A stretch of 64,000 nucleotides of DNA. Origin: a virus. Location of the stretch: IMG/VR virus record IMGVR_UViG_3300035703_000077, positions 1 to 64,000 of that record; one strand, 5' to 3'. This document shows positions 15,165-24,266 of the stretch, one piece after another. A program made the translations under genes and the position numbers. The notes beneath the pieces are model-generated. The model saw only the letters and a program-made list of their open reading frames with translations, did not search any database and was not told the origin of the DNA. Positions within the stretch are counted from its first letter, which is position 1. Every line of letters starts with the position of its first letter.

Positions 15165-18100
15165 TTAATACATAGTATTTAATATTTGATTTATTGGTGC
15201 AAATTTACCTGTTAGTTTCATTGGAACCCCTTTATATACAAATACGATACCTTCAACAGGTATAATTGTATCGGTTCCACCTATTGATTCTAACCTTTTT
15301 AATTCTATTTCTAACTTATTAAGTTTATTTGGGTCTCCTGATTTCTTGATATCATTTATTGCAGTATCTAATTTAGCTTTTACATTTTTAATTGCTGCAT
15401 CTGGGTTTACAACTAATGCAGATGACAGGAATGATAATATATCAGCACCAATACCTAAAAATATATCTTCAAATTTCATAAAGTTTTCTTTTTTAAACTT
15501 TGTAAAATCTTTTTTATCAATACCAACTGCCCAAGCTAAAAGTTTTTCATCACTTATATTCTTTTTATCTAATCTAAATGACTTATCCTCAAGTGCCCAT
15601 CGGTTTGTCAATCCATTTAATACATCAGCCGACACCGTAGTCGGTGCATTCTTTTTAATGTATGAACTCCACCACGCCTTGTGATAATCTACAACAGAAT
15701 TAGAGTCATTTAACCCAAATTCAGTTTGTAGTTTAGATAGCATACTTAAATACTTTGGCTTAAGATTATTTAAAGTTTGATTTTGTGGTAATTTTAATGC
15801 TGGTTGAGATTGAATGCTAAATTTATCTTGTACAGTTTGATTTACAGACTTTAACATCTTTTCTAATACCCTACCACTTTCTGGATCTTCGCCAATTGGG
15901 TTTCCATCTTCATCATATTCCAGTGTTCCGTGAAATACCAATAACGGCTGACCATAAACAATAACATTAGATGCCTCTGGGTATATAATTTCCAAACTCA
16001 TAAATTTAGAGCCCTCACCGAAAATTTGTTCTTTTTGGGTTTCGGACAATGCTGAAATTGCTTTTGTTAAGTCTTGCATCGCAAAGTTAAATGCATCTGC
16101 AATTCCACCTCTACCTTCAAATTTTGTAGCAACTTGTGTTATATCCATCGCAGTCTCACCTTTATTTTTTAATTGAGACTTTGACCTAGCTGCTACCAAT
16201 TTACCATTTTTCCAAGAAACGGTAATATTCATACCATCAGTTTTTTCTCTTGTAAATTCTAGGTTTCCTTCTAATGCTTTATTTACTATATTTTTTAAGT
16301 CTTTAAACGATAAATTCAAATCAGTCTCAAATGGGTGTGATAAATGACCATACGCACCACCTTCTAACAAAATGTTTTCTTTTATAGGTTTATAATGGCT
16401 ATCACCATCTATTTGACTATTAAATTTTTTACGCAATCTTTTTATTTCTTTATCGTGCTTATCCATCCATTTTTGATCTGGATATCCCATTAATAATTCA
16501 CTAATTTCATTTTTAGTCGCTTTTCTAACCATAGTTTCACGACTTCTAAAATCTTTGTTTTTTCCTTTATTTGGAACAAATCCAAATCCACGATAAAACT
16601 TTTCTAATCTAGATTTACTACTTGCACCAAAATCAGTTGATGGTGTCAAGAATATATCTTTACCAACCGAGTCTGCGTAATTAATTAGCACATTCATAGC
16701 TTTAGTACCAATACCAGTACCACGCTTTTCTTTAGGTATTTCCATTCTAGACAAAACTATGTAATCATTTCTTTCATAAATATCCGCAATGATGTCAAAT
16801 TGTTTTTCTATTTTATCTTCAATGTTTTCATTTAAATTGGATATAATATTATTTAAATTTGAGTCCTTATCAACTAAATTTTTAAATTCTTGTGATTTTA
16901 AAAACATATCATAATATTTTTTTTGATTACCATATGCCTCTTTTTCCCAAGGTAAATTCTTATATTGATTAAAATCCTTTTTCATCATATTTATCAAATC
17001 TTTAGCAGAAATGAAAACTTTACCATCCCATATTACTGATTTTACATCATCAGTTGATTTTAATTCATTTTTAACTACTTGTTTAACGTGTGTAAGTTCG
17101 TGTATAATTTGTTGTAAAATATTAGAATACGATTTATTTGGATTATATTGAATTATAAATGTTTTAGGAGGTTTAGGTCCAATAAGTATCCAAGCAGATG
17201 CTCCACTTTTAGAACTAGGACGACTGCGTTTTATAATTATTTTAGCAGAAAATCCAAGTGATTTTTGCATAAATTTTATTAATGAATCAAACAATATTTT
17301 TTCAGCAGGTTCAACTTTATTTGGTTTATCACCAAACAAGTTAGTTAAATCTGTATCTTCAAACTGATACTTTGGATTTGAGGTTTTAAAATCATTTTTA
17401 CGCATTACCGTTTTTGCAATGGCACTATTTGCACTTAACATAAACGGAATGTTTATATTTGTTCTATTATCTTTTGCAACGATTTGATTGTATTGTTTTA
17501 GAAATTCAATAAATTTCTTTTTATTTTTACTTAATCGTTTGAAAAATCCAATCAATTCAGCAGATGTAATTGGTTTATCATTACGTGGATCATTTAATCT
17601 ATCAAAAAAGTGTTTGTCTGTAATAACAACATTTATAGGTGATAATTGCTTATCCGCATACTGATCTATCTTTGCCAAATCATCTTTTGGTATTTCACTT
17701 AAAATAGATTCTGTTTTTCTCCATTTACCACCTAATTCTTTGTATTTTTTGGCAGCCCAAGCATTTGCGTATGCACTAGGGTATACATCAAACTTTTGTT
17801 TAGCTTGTGATTTTGCGTAGCTCCATTTTGCAGCATCGGTTGGTTCATTTTTTTCTAAAAATAAACTCATCACCTCATTTAAACGTTCTTCTAACCCAGT
17901 TTTAACAAATACAGGTTTTTGACCTTTTGTTTGCTCCCCACCTTTTTTAGCGTCACCTGCTTTTTTCTGTGCAGCTCTTTTTCGTCTTACGAAAGACGCA
18001 ATACCATCTTTACCTAACTTTCGTGCCTTTTCATTGGATAAACATACAGAATATGGTTCACCTTCTTTTGCATCACCACATTTACCTAATTTCTCACCCG

Positions 18101-19601
18101 TAGTGGAATATCTATCCCACCCACCGGTTGGACCAGATCCAAGCCATTTTCTTAAATCTTCTGTCATTTTTTTTGTTTTCGGTTTTTTCATTTTTTTTGT
18201 TTCTTTAGTTTCCACCGGTTCAACTGGAACCCATTCGTCAACCCCAACCGGTTTTAGTGCTGGTTTTAGGGTACTAGATTTATAATTGGTGACGGTAAAA
18301 GTAGCCTTACGGGTTAATAACTCTGGTGTTCTATCTTTTTTTAACCTACCTCGCATAAAACTAGCTCTTGGTTTATCCATTTGTGTATATCCAAGTTGTT
18401 TAAACCAAGGTTCAGGCTTACCTCTATCTAATAATCTTAAATTACCATCCGTTGTATATGAGGTTTCAGGTGATCCTGCTGCAATATCACCACCATAAAA
18501 ACTTTCATTTTTTGGATTTAGGTATTGTGCACTTTTAACATCAGTGGCATCCAATACATCTTTTTTTATTAATTTTTTTTGTAATTTATCATTTTCAATT
18601 GCGTATTTATCTTTTAAAATAGAATACCCAACTAATGTTGACTTATTAAGAACACTATTCACCCAATCATCATATGATGTGCCGTCTTTCATTTTTTCTC
18701 TGTCTTCAGCATCTCGTCTCCAAGGCACACCTATTTCAAAATTAGTTATATAACCAGGATCTCTTAGTTCATTATAGTCTTCCATTGTGTCGTTAACCAA
18801 ATGACTTATTACGTGCCAACCGAGTTTAGCAGCACGCTCTGCATTAACTCCCTTATATACATCTATATCCTTTAAAAATAAACCAGGTCCATCATCAATT
18901 GGTTTTCCAAATGCTGGCCAAGTTGCAATAGATATTTCTATTAATTTTTTATTTGATTTATTTTTAAGCCAGTTTTCTATTATTTCCTTTGATACAAATA
19001 AGTTTTCACTTTCGTTTAATTTACCAACAATTAAATCATATATTTTTTTATCAAACTTTGGATATAACTTTTTGAAAACCTTTAGCTTTTCATCATCAGT
19101 TCCGGTTTTTAAAATATTTCTAACTTCAGTTCCACTAAGTCCACCACCACCTGGATCATCAATGTAAACATAGCCCCCATCTAAAAATCCTACCTCGGCT
19201 TTACCTTCCCAAGGTTTAAAATACTTACCACCAGTGAATCGGTTAGCATCTTTGCTAGATACAAATATAATAAGTGCAGTTGTCTCTGGATCGTATTTTT
19301 GTAAAATTTCTTTTGGGGAATATGGATTTTTTACATTTTGTATAAAGTTTGGATTGACACCAAACATTCTTTGAATTATAAGTTTTTTCTCTTTAAAATT
19401 AAAAGGTGATTTTGGTAATTCAACTTTGTCGGACGTTGCAATATAAACATCCGCACCTTTAAATTTAGATTTAAGTTTAGAATATGAGTCAAAGTGTCCA
19501 CTATGGAATGGTTGAAATCTACCACCATAAATAACAACTATATTTTTTATAGTGTTTTCTTCTAAAATTTCATTTACAATTTCGTTTATAAAGTCTATCA
19601 T
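15165..19601 (-). CDS. Giant multi-enzyme polyprotein, probable processed capsid cargo
   Basis: The protein has 1478 residues from MIDFINEIVNEILEEN. An in-frame extension to 19640 runs into a terminator and is rejected. Modules in order: nucleotidyltransferase with GGRFQPFHSGH (H33, H36) and LSGTEVRN (156-162), like NMN or cytidylyl transferases; an unassigned region (200-400); a GWDRY/KCGDA Cys module (494-549); a DUF5872-like module, FDVYPSAYANAW (about 588-628); a phage module beginning DKHFFDRLNDPRN (662-748); a zincin-like domain with HELTH (834-838); a GNAT fold with RGTGIGT (960-966); and a ligase-like domain with KTDG (1120-1123), SLEII (1202-1206), VEG (1449-1451) and KLTGK (1462-1466). 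L-x-E sites at 195-197, 575-577, 634-636, 923-925 and 1078-1080 fall between modules, and the last (LLE before GG) fits the gp21 consensus best. I infer that the chain is cut inside the prohead. Confidence 0.8.
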   Translation of the reverse strand: MIDFINEIVNEILEENTIKNIVVIYGGRFQPFHSGHFDSYSKLKSKFKGADVYIATSDKVELPKSPFNFKEKKLIIQRMFGVNPNFIQNVKNPYSPKEILQKYDPETTALIIFVSSKDANRFTGGKYFKPWEGKAEVGFLDGGYVYIDDPGGGGLSGTEVRNILKTGTDDEKLKVFKKLYPKFDKKIYDLIVGKLNESENLFVSKEIIENWLKNKSNKKLIEISIATWPAFGKPIDDGPGLFLKDIDVYKGVNAERAAKLGWHVISHLVNDTMEDYNELRDPGYITNFEIGVPWRRDAEDREKMKDGTSYDDWVNSVLNKSTLVGYSILKDKYAIENDKLQKKLIKKDVLDATDVKSAQYLNPKNESFYGGDIAAGSPETSYTTDGNLRLLDRGKPEPWFKQLGYTQMDKPRASFMRGRLKKDRTPELLTRKATFTVTNYKSSTLKPALKPVGVDEWVPVEPVETKETKKMKKPKTKKMTEDLRKWLGSGPTGGWDRYSTTGEKLGKCGDAKEGEPYSVCLSNEKARKLGKDGIASFVRRKRAAQKKAGDAKKGGEQTKGQKPVFVKTGLEERLNEVMSLFLEKNEPTDAAKWSYAKSQAKQKFDVYPSAYANAWAAKKYKELGGKWRKTESILSEIPKDDLAKIDQYADKQLSPINVVITDKHFFDRLNDPRNDKPITSAELIGFFKRLSKNKKKFIEFLKQYNQIVAKDNRTNINIPFMLSANSAIAKTVMRKNDFKTSNPKYQFEDTDLTNLFGDKPNKVEPAEKILFDSLIKFMQKSLGFSAKIIIKRSRPSSKSGASAWILIGPKPPKTFIIQYNPNKSYSNILQQIIHELTHVKQVVKNELKSTDDVKSVIWDGKVFISAKDLINMMKKDFNQYKNLPWEKEAYGNQKKYYDMFLKSQEFKNLVDKDSNLNNIISNLNENIEDKIEKQFDIIADIYERNDYIVLSRMEIPKEKRGTGIGTKAMNVLINYADSVGKDIFLTPSTDFGASSKSRLEKFYRGFGFVPNKGKNKDFRSRETMVRKATKNEISELLMGYPDQKWMDKHDKEIKRLRKKFNSQIDGDSHYKPIKENILLEGGAYGHLSHPFETDLNLSFKDLKNIVNKALEGNLEFTREKTDGMNITVSWKNGKLVAARSKSQLKNKGETAMDITQVATKFEGRGGIADAFNFAMQDLTKAISALSETQKEQIFGEGSKFMSLEIIYPEASNVIVYGQPLLVFHGTLEYDEDGNPIGEDPESGRVLEKMLKSVNQTVQDKFSIQSQPALKLPQNQTLNNLKPKYLSMLSKLQTEFGLNDSNSVVDYHKAWWSSYIKKNAPTTVSADVLNGLTNRWALEDKSFRLDKKNISDEKLLAWAVGIDKKDFTKFKKENFMKFEDIFLGIGADILSFLSSALVVNPDAAIKNVKAKLDTAINDIKKSGDPNKLNKLEIELKRLESIGGTDTIIPVEGIVFVYKGVPMKLTGKFAPINQILNTMY

Positions 19602-19620
19602 ATTGTATAAATATATAAAG

Positions 19621-19651
19621 ATAAAAAAATAACCACACAAGGTGGTTATTT
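19621..19651 (-). terminator. Intrinsic terminator upstream of the polyprotein gene
   Basis: A perfect stem (AATAACCAC with GTGGTTATT, plus one more A-T pair) with a 5-base loop is followed on the minus strand by seven T. It contains the stop codon of the preceding gene and ends about 20 bases before the polyprotein ATG, so that gene needs its own promoter or read-through. Confidence 0.88.
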
Positions 19652-20110
19652 ATTATGTCTTCCCAATGAAATATCCATTTCAGATTTTGTAAATCCAATG
19701 TCTAGTTCACTTTTATACCAAAAATACAAATCTTCAACACTACCATCATTCATCACATCAACGGCACGATCCCATAAATCTGCACCAAATTCTTTATGCA
19801 ATGCTTTGCGTAATAAATTCAAACGTCGTATTTCATCTTTATTACCCTCTTCACTCAATTTGAGTGCTTTAACTTGCTTCATTCTAGTTTTATGCCTTGC
19901 CTCATCCTGTCTATCTAAATAGTTAGATATTCTTGGATTGTTCATTTCCTCATCATATATTTTTTTTGCTAAGTCACGCTGTTCATCAGCTTCTATAAGA
20001 TACGGGGATAATTCAAAATCGCCATTTCTAATACGTAGTAAAAGTGGTGATGATGCTGGTAGATTATTTTTTCTAACATTTGTATACCAGAGGAACCGAT
20101 TGTATGCCAT
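19646..20110 (-). CDS. Helical protein of unknown function at the end of the sugar cluster
   Basis: The 154-residue protein starts MAYNRFLWYTNVRKNNLPAS and has SPLLLRIRNGDFELSPYL, then a long charged helical region (about 45-110) and an end rich in Asp and Glu. No family is recognised. Its stop lies inside the terminator stem at 19621-19651, so it is the last gene of the transcript that includes the glycosyltransferases. Its composition suggests a structural or adaptor role and not a transferase. Confidence 0.5.
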   Translation of the reverse strand: MAYNRFLWYTNVRKNNLPASSPLLLRIRNGDFELSPYLIEADEQRDLAKKIYDEEMNNPRISNYLDRQDEARHKTRMKQVKALKLSEEGNKDEIRRLNLLRKALHKEFGADLWDRAVDVMNDGSVEDLYFWYKSELDIGFTKSEMDISLGRHNK

Positions 20111-20122
20111 ATTTTCATTTTT

Positions 20123-20881
20123 TTAGTTATTATATTGGTTCATTAAAGTGGTAATTTCATCTTCTGTTAAATATGGATATGGATTATGATACCCCAACGA
20201 TCCCAGATTGTATTTAGATTCAACTGAAAACAACCTAGCATATTCAATGGATGCATATTTGCCAATATTATATTTTATCATTCGTAATGAAAAAAATAGG
20301 TCTTCTGCAAAAAAAGATGCGGTTGACGCATTACCCAAATCTATTAGTTCATTTAAGTCCGTGTTCCAATTATGAAATCTACAAATATATTCCATTGTTC
20401 TTGGATTTCGCAATGATAGACCACCATTTAATATGGCATATTCATTTACGTAAGAATTACAAGGTGCCCCAATATAATCCCAATCGTAAAATGACTCTAT
20501 GCCATTACGTAATATACCACTATCCATTTGAAAAGTCAATACTCTATAAAATTTATTAAAAGTTTTCCAAAAATCAGTTGATGTCATTAATAAGCAATAA
20601 TTTAGTATCTCTTTCATTTTACTATTATTCATCAATTCATCAAAACCATTCAATTTGAAAAATAAAGATGGTATTGGTATTGCCTGATTGTAAATACCAA
20701 TTGTTACATTATTAGTATATCCAAACTTTTTTAATTGAGATTTATATGGTCTAACCAAATCATTTTGGGTATATACATACAATTTTGTATCTTTTGGTAG
20801 ATATTTTAAATGATCGTGGCATACCTTACCAAAATTGTCAAATTCTCTATTTTCAACTATAACAGCTGCTAATTGTTGCAT
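20123..20881 (-). CDS. DUF5672-type glycosyltransferase
   Basis: The 252-residue protein carries the pattern of DUF5672 transferases: LAAVIVENREFDNF at the start, RVLTFQMDSGILRNGIESF, YDWDYIGAPC, LNGGLSLRNPRTM and AEDLFFSL. The conserved Asp in QMDS and the NGGLSLR loop probably bind the nucleotide sugar. I choose the ATG giving MQQLAAV, preceded by GGGAAAG, over one twelve codons earlier because the family usually begins close to this beta strand. The start overlaps the previous gene by 13 bases. Confidence 0.75.
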   Translation of the reverse strand: MQQLAAVIVENREFDNFGKVCHDHLKYLPKDTKLYVYTQNDLVRPYKSQLKKFGYTNNVTIGIYNQAIPIPSLFFKLNGFDELMNNSKMKEILNYCLLMTSTDFWKTFNKFYRVLTFQMDSGILRNGIESFYDWDYIGAPCNSYVNEYAILNGGLSLRNPRTMEYICRFHNWNTDLNELIDLGNASTASFFAEDLFFSLRMIKYNIGKYASIEYARLFSVESKYNLGSLGYHNPYPYLTEDEITTLMNQYNN

Positions 20882-21573
20882 ATTAAACTTTCCCAATTTA
20901 CCATAGGTGATAGCCATTTAGTCTCCCCGTGGGTTGATGTTGCAGGTATTGATGAAACTAATGTTCTACCTCTTTGTGAAAGTTCTAAAAACATATTAAA
21001 ATCATTTGGGTGGTTTCCGGTTGTCCATTTACGTAGTATTACCTCATCTCTTTTTAATGTAGATGCCATTGCCGCAAACGTCATTGTAGTTGAATTTGTG
21101 ATTTTATAATGAGATAATTTACCACAATAAACTCTACTCACTTCAGACTTTCCTTCACAAAACGGGTTTCCACCTTGACTTGGATTTAAGTATTTATCAG
21201 GATGATCGTATCCAGTAACATAATCAAATCCCATTGAAATGCCGTCCGCTATAACAGATTCAGCATTTGGTGTATGCACGTAATCATTTTCTAATAAATA
21301 AACAATTTCATCATTTGACTCTCTAATTGCGTAATCAAGCGCTATATTAAATGATTTTGCAGATGAGTTTGCATTTACATTTATGTAAGTAGCACGATTA
21401 TCTGTTACGTTGTATATCATATCTATTGTTTGACTAGAGGCGTCATCCATCAATATAATAAATTGAGAATTTATAAATGTAGTCCAAGCATTTCTTAAAC
21501 AATTTTCATTGTTAATCCAAGATGGCTTATCTTTTTTATAACCAGTGTCTGATATTCTATAAATTACTTTCAT
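20869..21573 (-). CDS. GT-A-like glycosyltransferase
   Basis: The 234-residue protein starts at the ATG giving MKVIYRISDTGYKKDKPSW, with GAAAGG upstream. A longer frame begins 16 codons earlier inside the neighbouring gene. It has the alpha/beta layout of GT-A transferases: FIILMDDASSQTIDMIYNV, a SAKSFNIALDYAIRES helix and VYLLENDYVHTPNAE, where the acidic END/DY segment is the probable metal and nucleotide site. MTFAAMASTLKRDEVILRKW near the end is the probable acceptor side. The sugar specificity is unknown. Confidence 0.65.
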   Translation of the reverse strand: MKVIYRISDTGYKKDKPSWINNENCLRNAWTTFINSQFIILMDDASSQTIDMIYNVTDNRATYINVNANSSAKSFNIALDYAIRESNDEIVYLLENDYVHTPNAESVIADGISMGFDYVTGYDHPDKYLNPSQGGNPFCEGKSEVSRVYCGKLSHYKITNSTTMTFAAMASTLKRDEVILRKWTTGNHPNDFNMFLELSQRGRTLVSSIPATSTHGETKWLSPMVNWESLICNN

Positions 21574-22261
21574 TTCGCCTTTCAAAATATTTAATAAACA
21601 ATGGCAATTTATCAGCGGCATAATCTACATTTGGAACTACACTATATATAATAGGTTTTATATTATATTTAGTAAATAATTGAGACCATAACCGCTCGGT
21701 TCCCCGTTGTTCGTTTTTGTTATTTACACTTACATATTTAATTTCTTCTATTTTAAACAAATCTTCTTTTGTTATTCCAAATATAGGTCCAAAAATGCCA
21801 AATACATAAGGTTCTAGTTTATTTATAGTAATTATACTATTACACCAATTAAATTGCTCATCATTGTCGAAGTATGAAACTCCAATACCATAAAACCCAC
21901 ACCACACAAATGGCTGATTATTTGATACACTCTTAAATACTATATCATATGTCTTATCAGACCTAGCAATTAAATTATCGTGTTGAAAAAAGTATTTATT
22001 AAAATTAAAATCGTTTTCAATTATCGTTTTAATTGAGCTGAAATCAAACATTTTATATTTAGATTCAATATAAGTAAAATTTAATTTTTCACATAATTTT
22101 TTAGTTTGAAATATAAATTCGTAATCAGTTGAACCAGTATCTACAACAATTACATTTTGATTTGGGTTATTATTATTTATCAACTTTAAATTATCGTGTA
22201 AATATTTTATGCCATTGTTAGTAGATATTACAACAGAAGTATCAGAATTTTTCAATCTCAT
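21557..22261 (-). CDS. Probable GT-A glycosyltransferase
   Basis: The 234-residue protein begins DTSVVISTNNGIKYLHDNL and VIVVDTGSTDYEFIF, the two N-terminal beta strands typical of family 2-like transferases, with DTGSTD as the nucleotide-binding turn. KYFFQHDNLIARSD may replace the usual DxD motif. The C-terminal half has FGIFGPIFGITKEDLF and GTERLWSQLFTKY. It overlaps both neighbours by 17 to 20 bases, showing one tightly packed operon. Donor and acceptor are unknown. Confidence 0.6.
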   Translation of the reverse strand: MRLKNSDTSVVISTNNGIKYLHDNLKLINNNNPNQNVIVVDTGSTDYEFIFQTKKLCEKLNFTYIESKYKMFDFSSIKTIIENDFNFNKYFFQHDNLIARSDKTYDIVFKSVSNNQPFVWCGFYGIGVSYFDNDEQFNWCNSIITINKLEPYVFGIFGPIFGITKEDLFKIEEIKYVSVNNKNEQRGTERLWSQLFTKYNIKPIIYSVVPNVDYAADKLPLFIKYFERRNESNL

Positions 22262-23138
22262 CTAAAACCCCTTTTACATCAAACATTTCTTCCATTGATG
22301 TGTATGGACATTCGTGATATAACCCACCTAATTGAAAATCAAAATACATTGAGTCAGGTAATTTTGTTCGCTCTGGTGGTGGATTTGCAACTATATTATT
22401 ATGCAAGTCGTATCCAAAAACATTAGGTTTTGTGCCAATCCAAATAACATTTGATGTCAATTTAAATGCAGCTGCTGCGTGCTGTAAGCACGAATCAATC
22501 AATACACGTTTTGCAGATACTAATAACAATGAAAATAATTCAAAGTTTGATAGCGGTTTAAATATTGGCTCAACCGATGGATGTTGTATAGCTTGTTGTT
22601 CTGCTTTGCAAACTTGCATAATATGGTATTGATTTCCAAATCTATTTACAATCTCGGACGATAATGTAATCGGCATATCACGAGACCAACTATAAATTGG
22701 TTGCCCGTCTGCAATAGGTCCACCATTGGTATGCAATAGTAGAATTGGCTTCTCTCGTCTCCAAAGTGAAGAAAAATTCTGTTGCATCATATTCATATGA
22801 ACTTCGGGTAAAGCATTACCATCATACTCTAATCCATAAATTTCGTGCCAGGTTTTTAGTAGCGAATCTTTTTGATTAATGTGCCCGCTTTCAAAATAAG
22901 GCTCTCTACGTAGAAATATAGTATCGGAGTTTTTAATATACTCTTCCCAAAAATAAGGAGCAAAACCTATTTTATAAACCCGATAAACGTGTGGGTTATT
23001 TAAAAATACCTCTGGCCACGCAGTCATTACAACTAGTTTTCTATCTTTATATTTTTTTTTAATTGCAGGCAGAATAGCAGTTGATGCGACAATTTTACCT
23101 AAACCACCTTCTGCGTGAAATACTACATATTTTTCCAT
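22242..23138 (-). CDS. GT9-like (heptosyltransferase-type) GT-B glycosyltransferase
   Basis: The 298-residue protein resembles the heptosyltransferase-type GT9 family: VVFHAEGGLGKIVASTAILP at the start, KKKYKDRKLVVMTAWPEVFL, NPHVYRVY, then in the second lobe KRVLIDSCLQHAAAAFKL, which matches the SxxxHlAaal nucleotide-sugar site, and VIWIGTKPNVFGY. GT9 enzymes add heptose or related sugars to lipopolysaccharide cores, so the target could be a surface glycan or a virion glycan. No Shine-Dalgarno sequence is visible before the ATG. Confidence 0.7.
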   Translation of the reverse strand: MEKYVVFHAEGGLGKIVASTAILPAIKKKYKDRKLVVMTAWPEVFLNNPHVYRVYKIGFAPYFWEEYIKNSDTIFLRREPYFESGHINQKDSLLKTWHEIYGLEYDGNALPEVHMNMMQQNFSSLWRREKPILLLHTNGGPIADGQPIYSWSRDMPITLSSEIVNRFGNQYHIMQVCKAEQQAIQHPSVEPIFKPLSNFELFSLLLVSAKRVLIDSCLQHAAAAFKLTSNVIWIGTKPNVFGYDLHNNIVANPPPERTKLPDSMYFDFQLGGLYHECPYTSMEEMFDVKGVLDEIEKF

Positions 23139-23173
23139 TTTTTATTTTTTATTTATGTTTTAATATAATAAAA

Positions 23174-24265
23174 TTATTTGAAATTTTCAAATTCTTTTTT
23201 TGATCTGTGTAAAGATGATCCTATTACTTGGTGCATATCATAGTACTTATAATCTGCTAATCTACCACCAAATATGAAATTTGTTTCATTATTCATCAAA
23301 TATTTATACTTATTGTATTTTTGATTATTGGTTTGATTATTTATAGGATAGTAAGGTTCACCATTTAAAGTTGGATATTCTTTTGTTATAATTGTATGCG
23401 ATTGATTACCAAATTCAAAATGTTTGTGTTCAATTATACGTGTATATGGTATTTCATATTCGGTATAGTTTATACCAGCAGTTCCTTGAAAATCCATAAT
23501 ATCTAATGTTTCAGTTTTAAAGTCCAAACTTCTATAATCTAACTTTCCAAATTTGTAATCATAAAATCTATCAATTGGACCTGTATATACTATTTTATTT
23601 GCAATACTATCAAAATAATCTCTATTTGAAAAATAATCTTGATTTAATCTAACCTCAATTCCATCTAAAAGTTTTTCAAATATTTGAGTATATCCGCCTA
23701 TTGGTATTCCTTCATATCTATCAAAATAATAACTATCATCAAAATTGAATCTAATTGGTATTCGTTTTATTATAGATGTTGGTAATTCCTTTGGGTCACA
23801 TCCCCATTGCTTTTTGGTATATCCCCTTATAAAAATGTTATAAAGATCTTCGCCAATATTAGATAAACACCAATCTTCTAAATTTGTAGGTTTTTCAATG
23901 TGAATTTTATTGTCATCAAATAGTTTAATAGCGTCACTTGGAGTTTTGACATCATAAATTTGATACAATGTTAGTAAATTAATTGGAAATGAATAAATAT
24001 TACCTTTGTAATTTACCTTAGGTCTATACTTGAAATTATTAAATTCAACTAAGCAATTGACGTATTCCCAAATTTCTTTATTGGATGTGTGAAATATATG
24101 AGGACCATATTTATGAACGTTAATACCCTCTACGTTTTCTGTATAACAATTTCCACCTATATGTGACCTTTTATCAATCACTAAAACGGATTTTCCGTAG
24201 TTTTTCATTTCCCGTGCAAATACGGAACCAAATAAACCACTACCAACAATTAAATAATCATACAT
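23174..24265 (-). CDS. glf: UDP-galactopyranose mutase
   Basis: The 363-residue FAD enzyme converts UDP-galactopyranose to UDP-galactofuranose. The N-terminal dinucleotide fold is DYLIVGSGLFGSVFAREM, followed by VIDKRSHIGGNCY and the signature VHKYGPHIFHTSNKEIWEY. YTKKQWGCDPKELP and GGYTQIFEKLLDGI are further family motifs, and the C-terminal FIFGGRLADYKYYDMHQ is the flavin-binding end. Length is normal for the family. Its place among six transferases means the cluster can make galactofuranose for one of them. It ends 35 bases before the GT9-like gene. Confidence 0.95.
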   Translation of the reverse strand: MYDYLIVGSGLFGSVFAREMKNYGKSVLVIDKRSHIGGNCYTENVEGINVHKYGPHIFHTSNKEIWEYVNCLVEFNNFKYRPKVNYKGNIYSFPINLLTLYQIYDVKTPSDAIKLFDDNKIHIEKPTNLEDWCLSNIGEDLYNIFIRGYTKKQWGCDPKELPTSIIKRIPIRFNFDDSYYFDRYEGIPIGGYTQIFEKLLDGIEVRLNQDYFSNRDYFDSIANKIVYTGPIDRFYDYKFGKLDYRSLDFKTETLDIMDFQGTAGINYTEYEIPYTRIIEHKHFEFGNQSHTIITKEYPTLNGEPYYPINNQTNNQKYNKYKYLMNNETNFIFGGRLADYKYYDMHQVIGSSLHRSKKEFENFK

Positions 24266-24266
24266 T

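Noticed and set aside
19602-19640. Longer N-terminus for the polyprotein (starting MCGYFF)
   Set aside because: The extension reads through the terminator stem and its T-run. The ATG at 19601 gives a tag-like N-terminus in line with neighbours.
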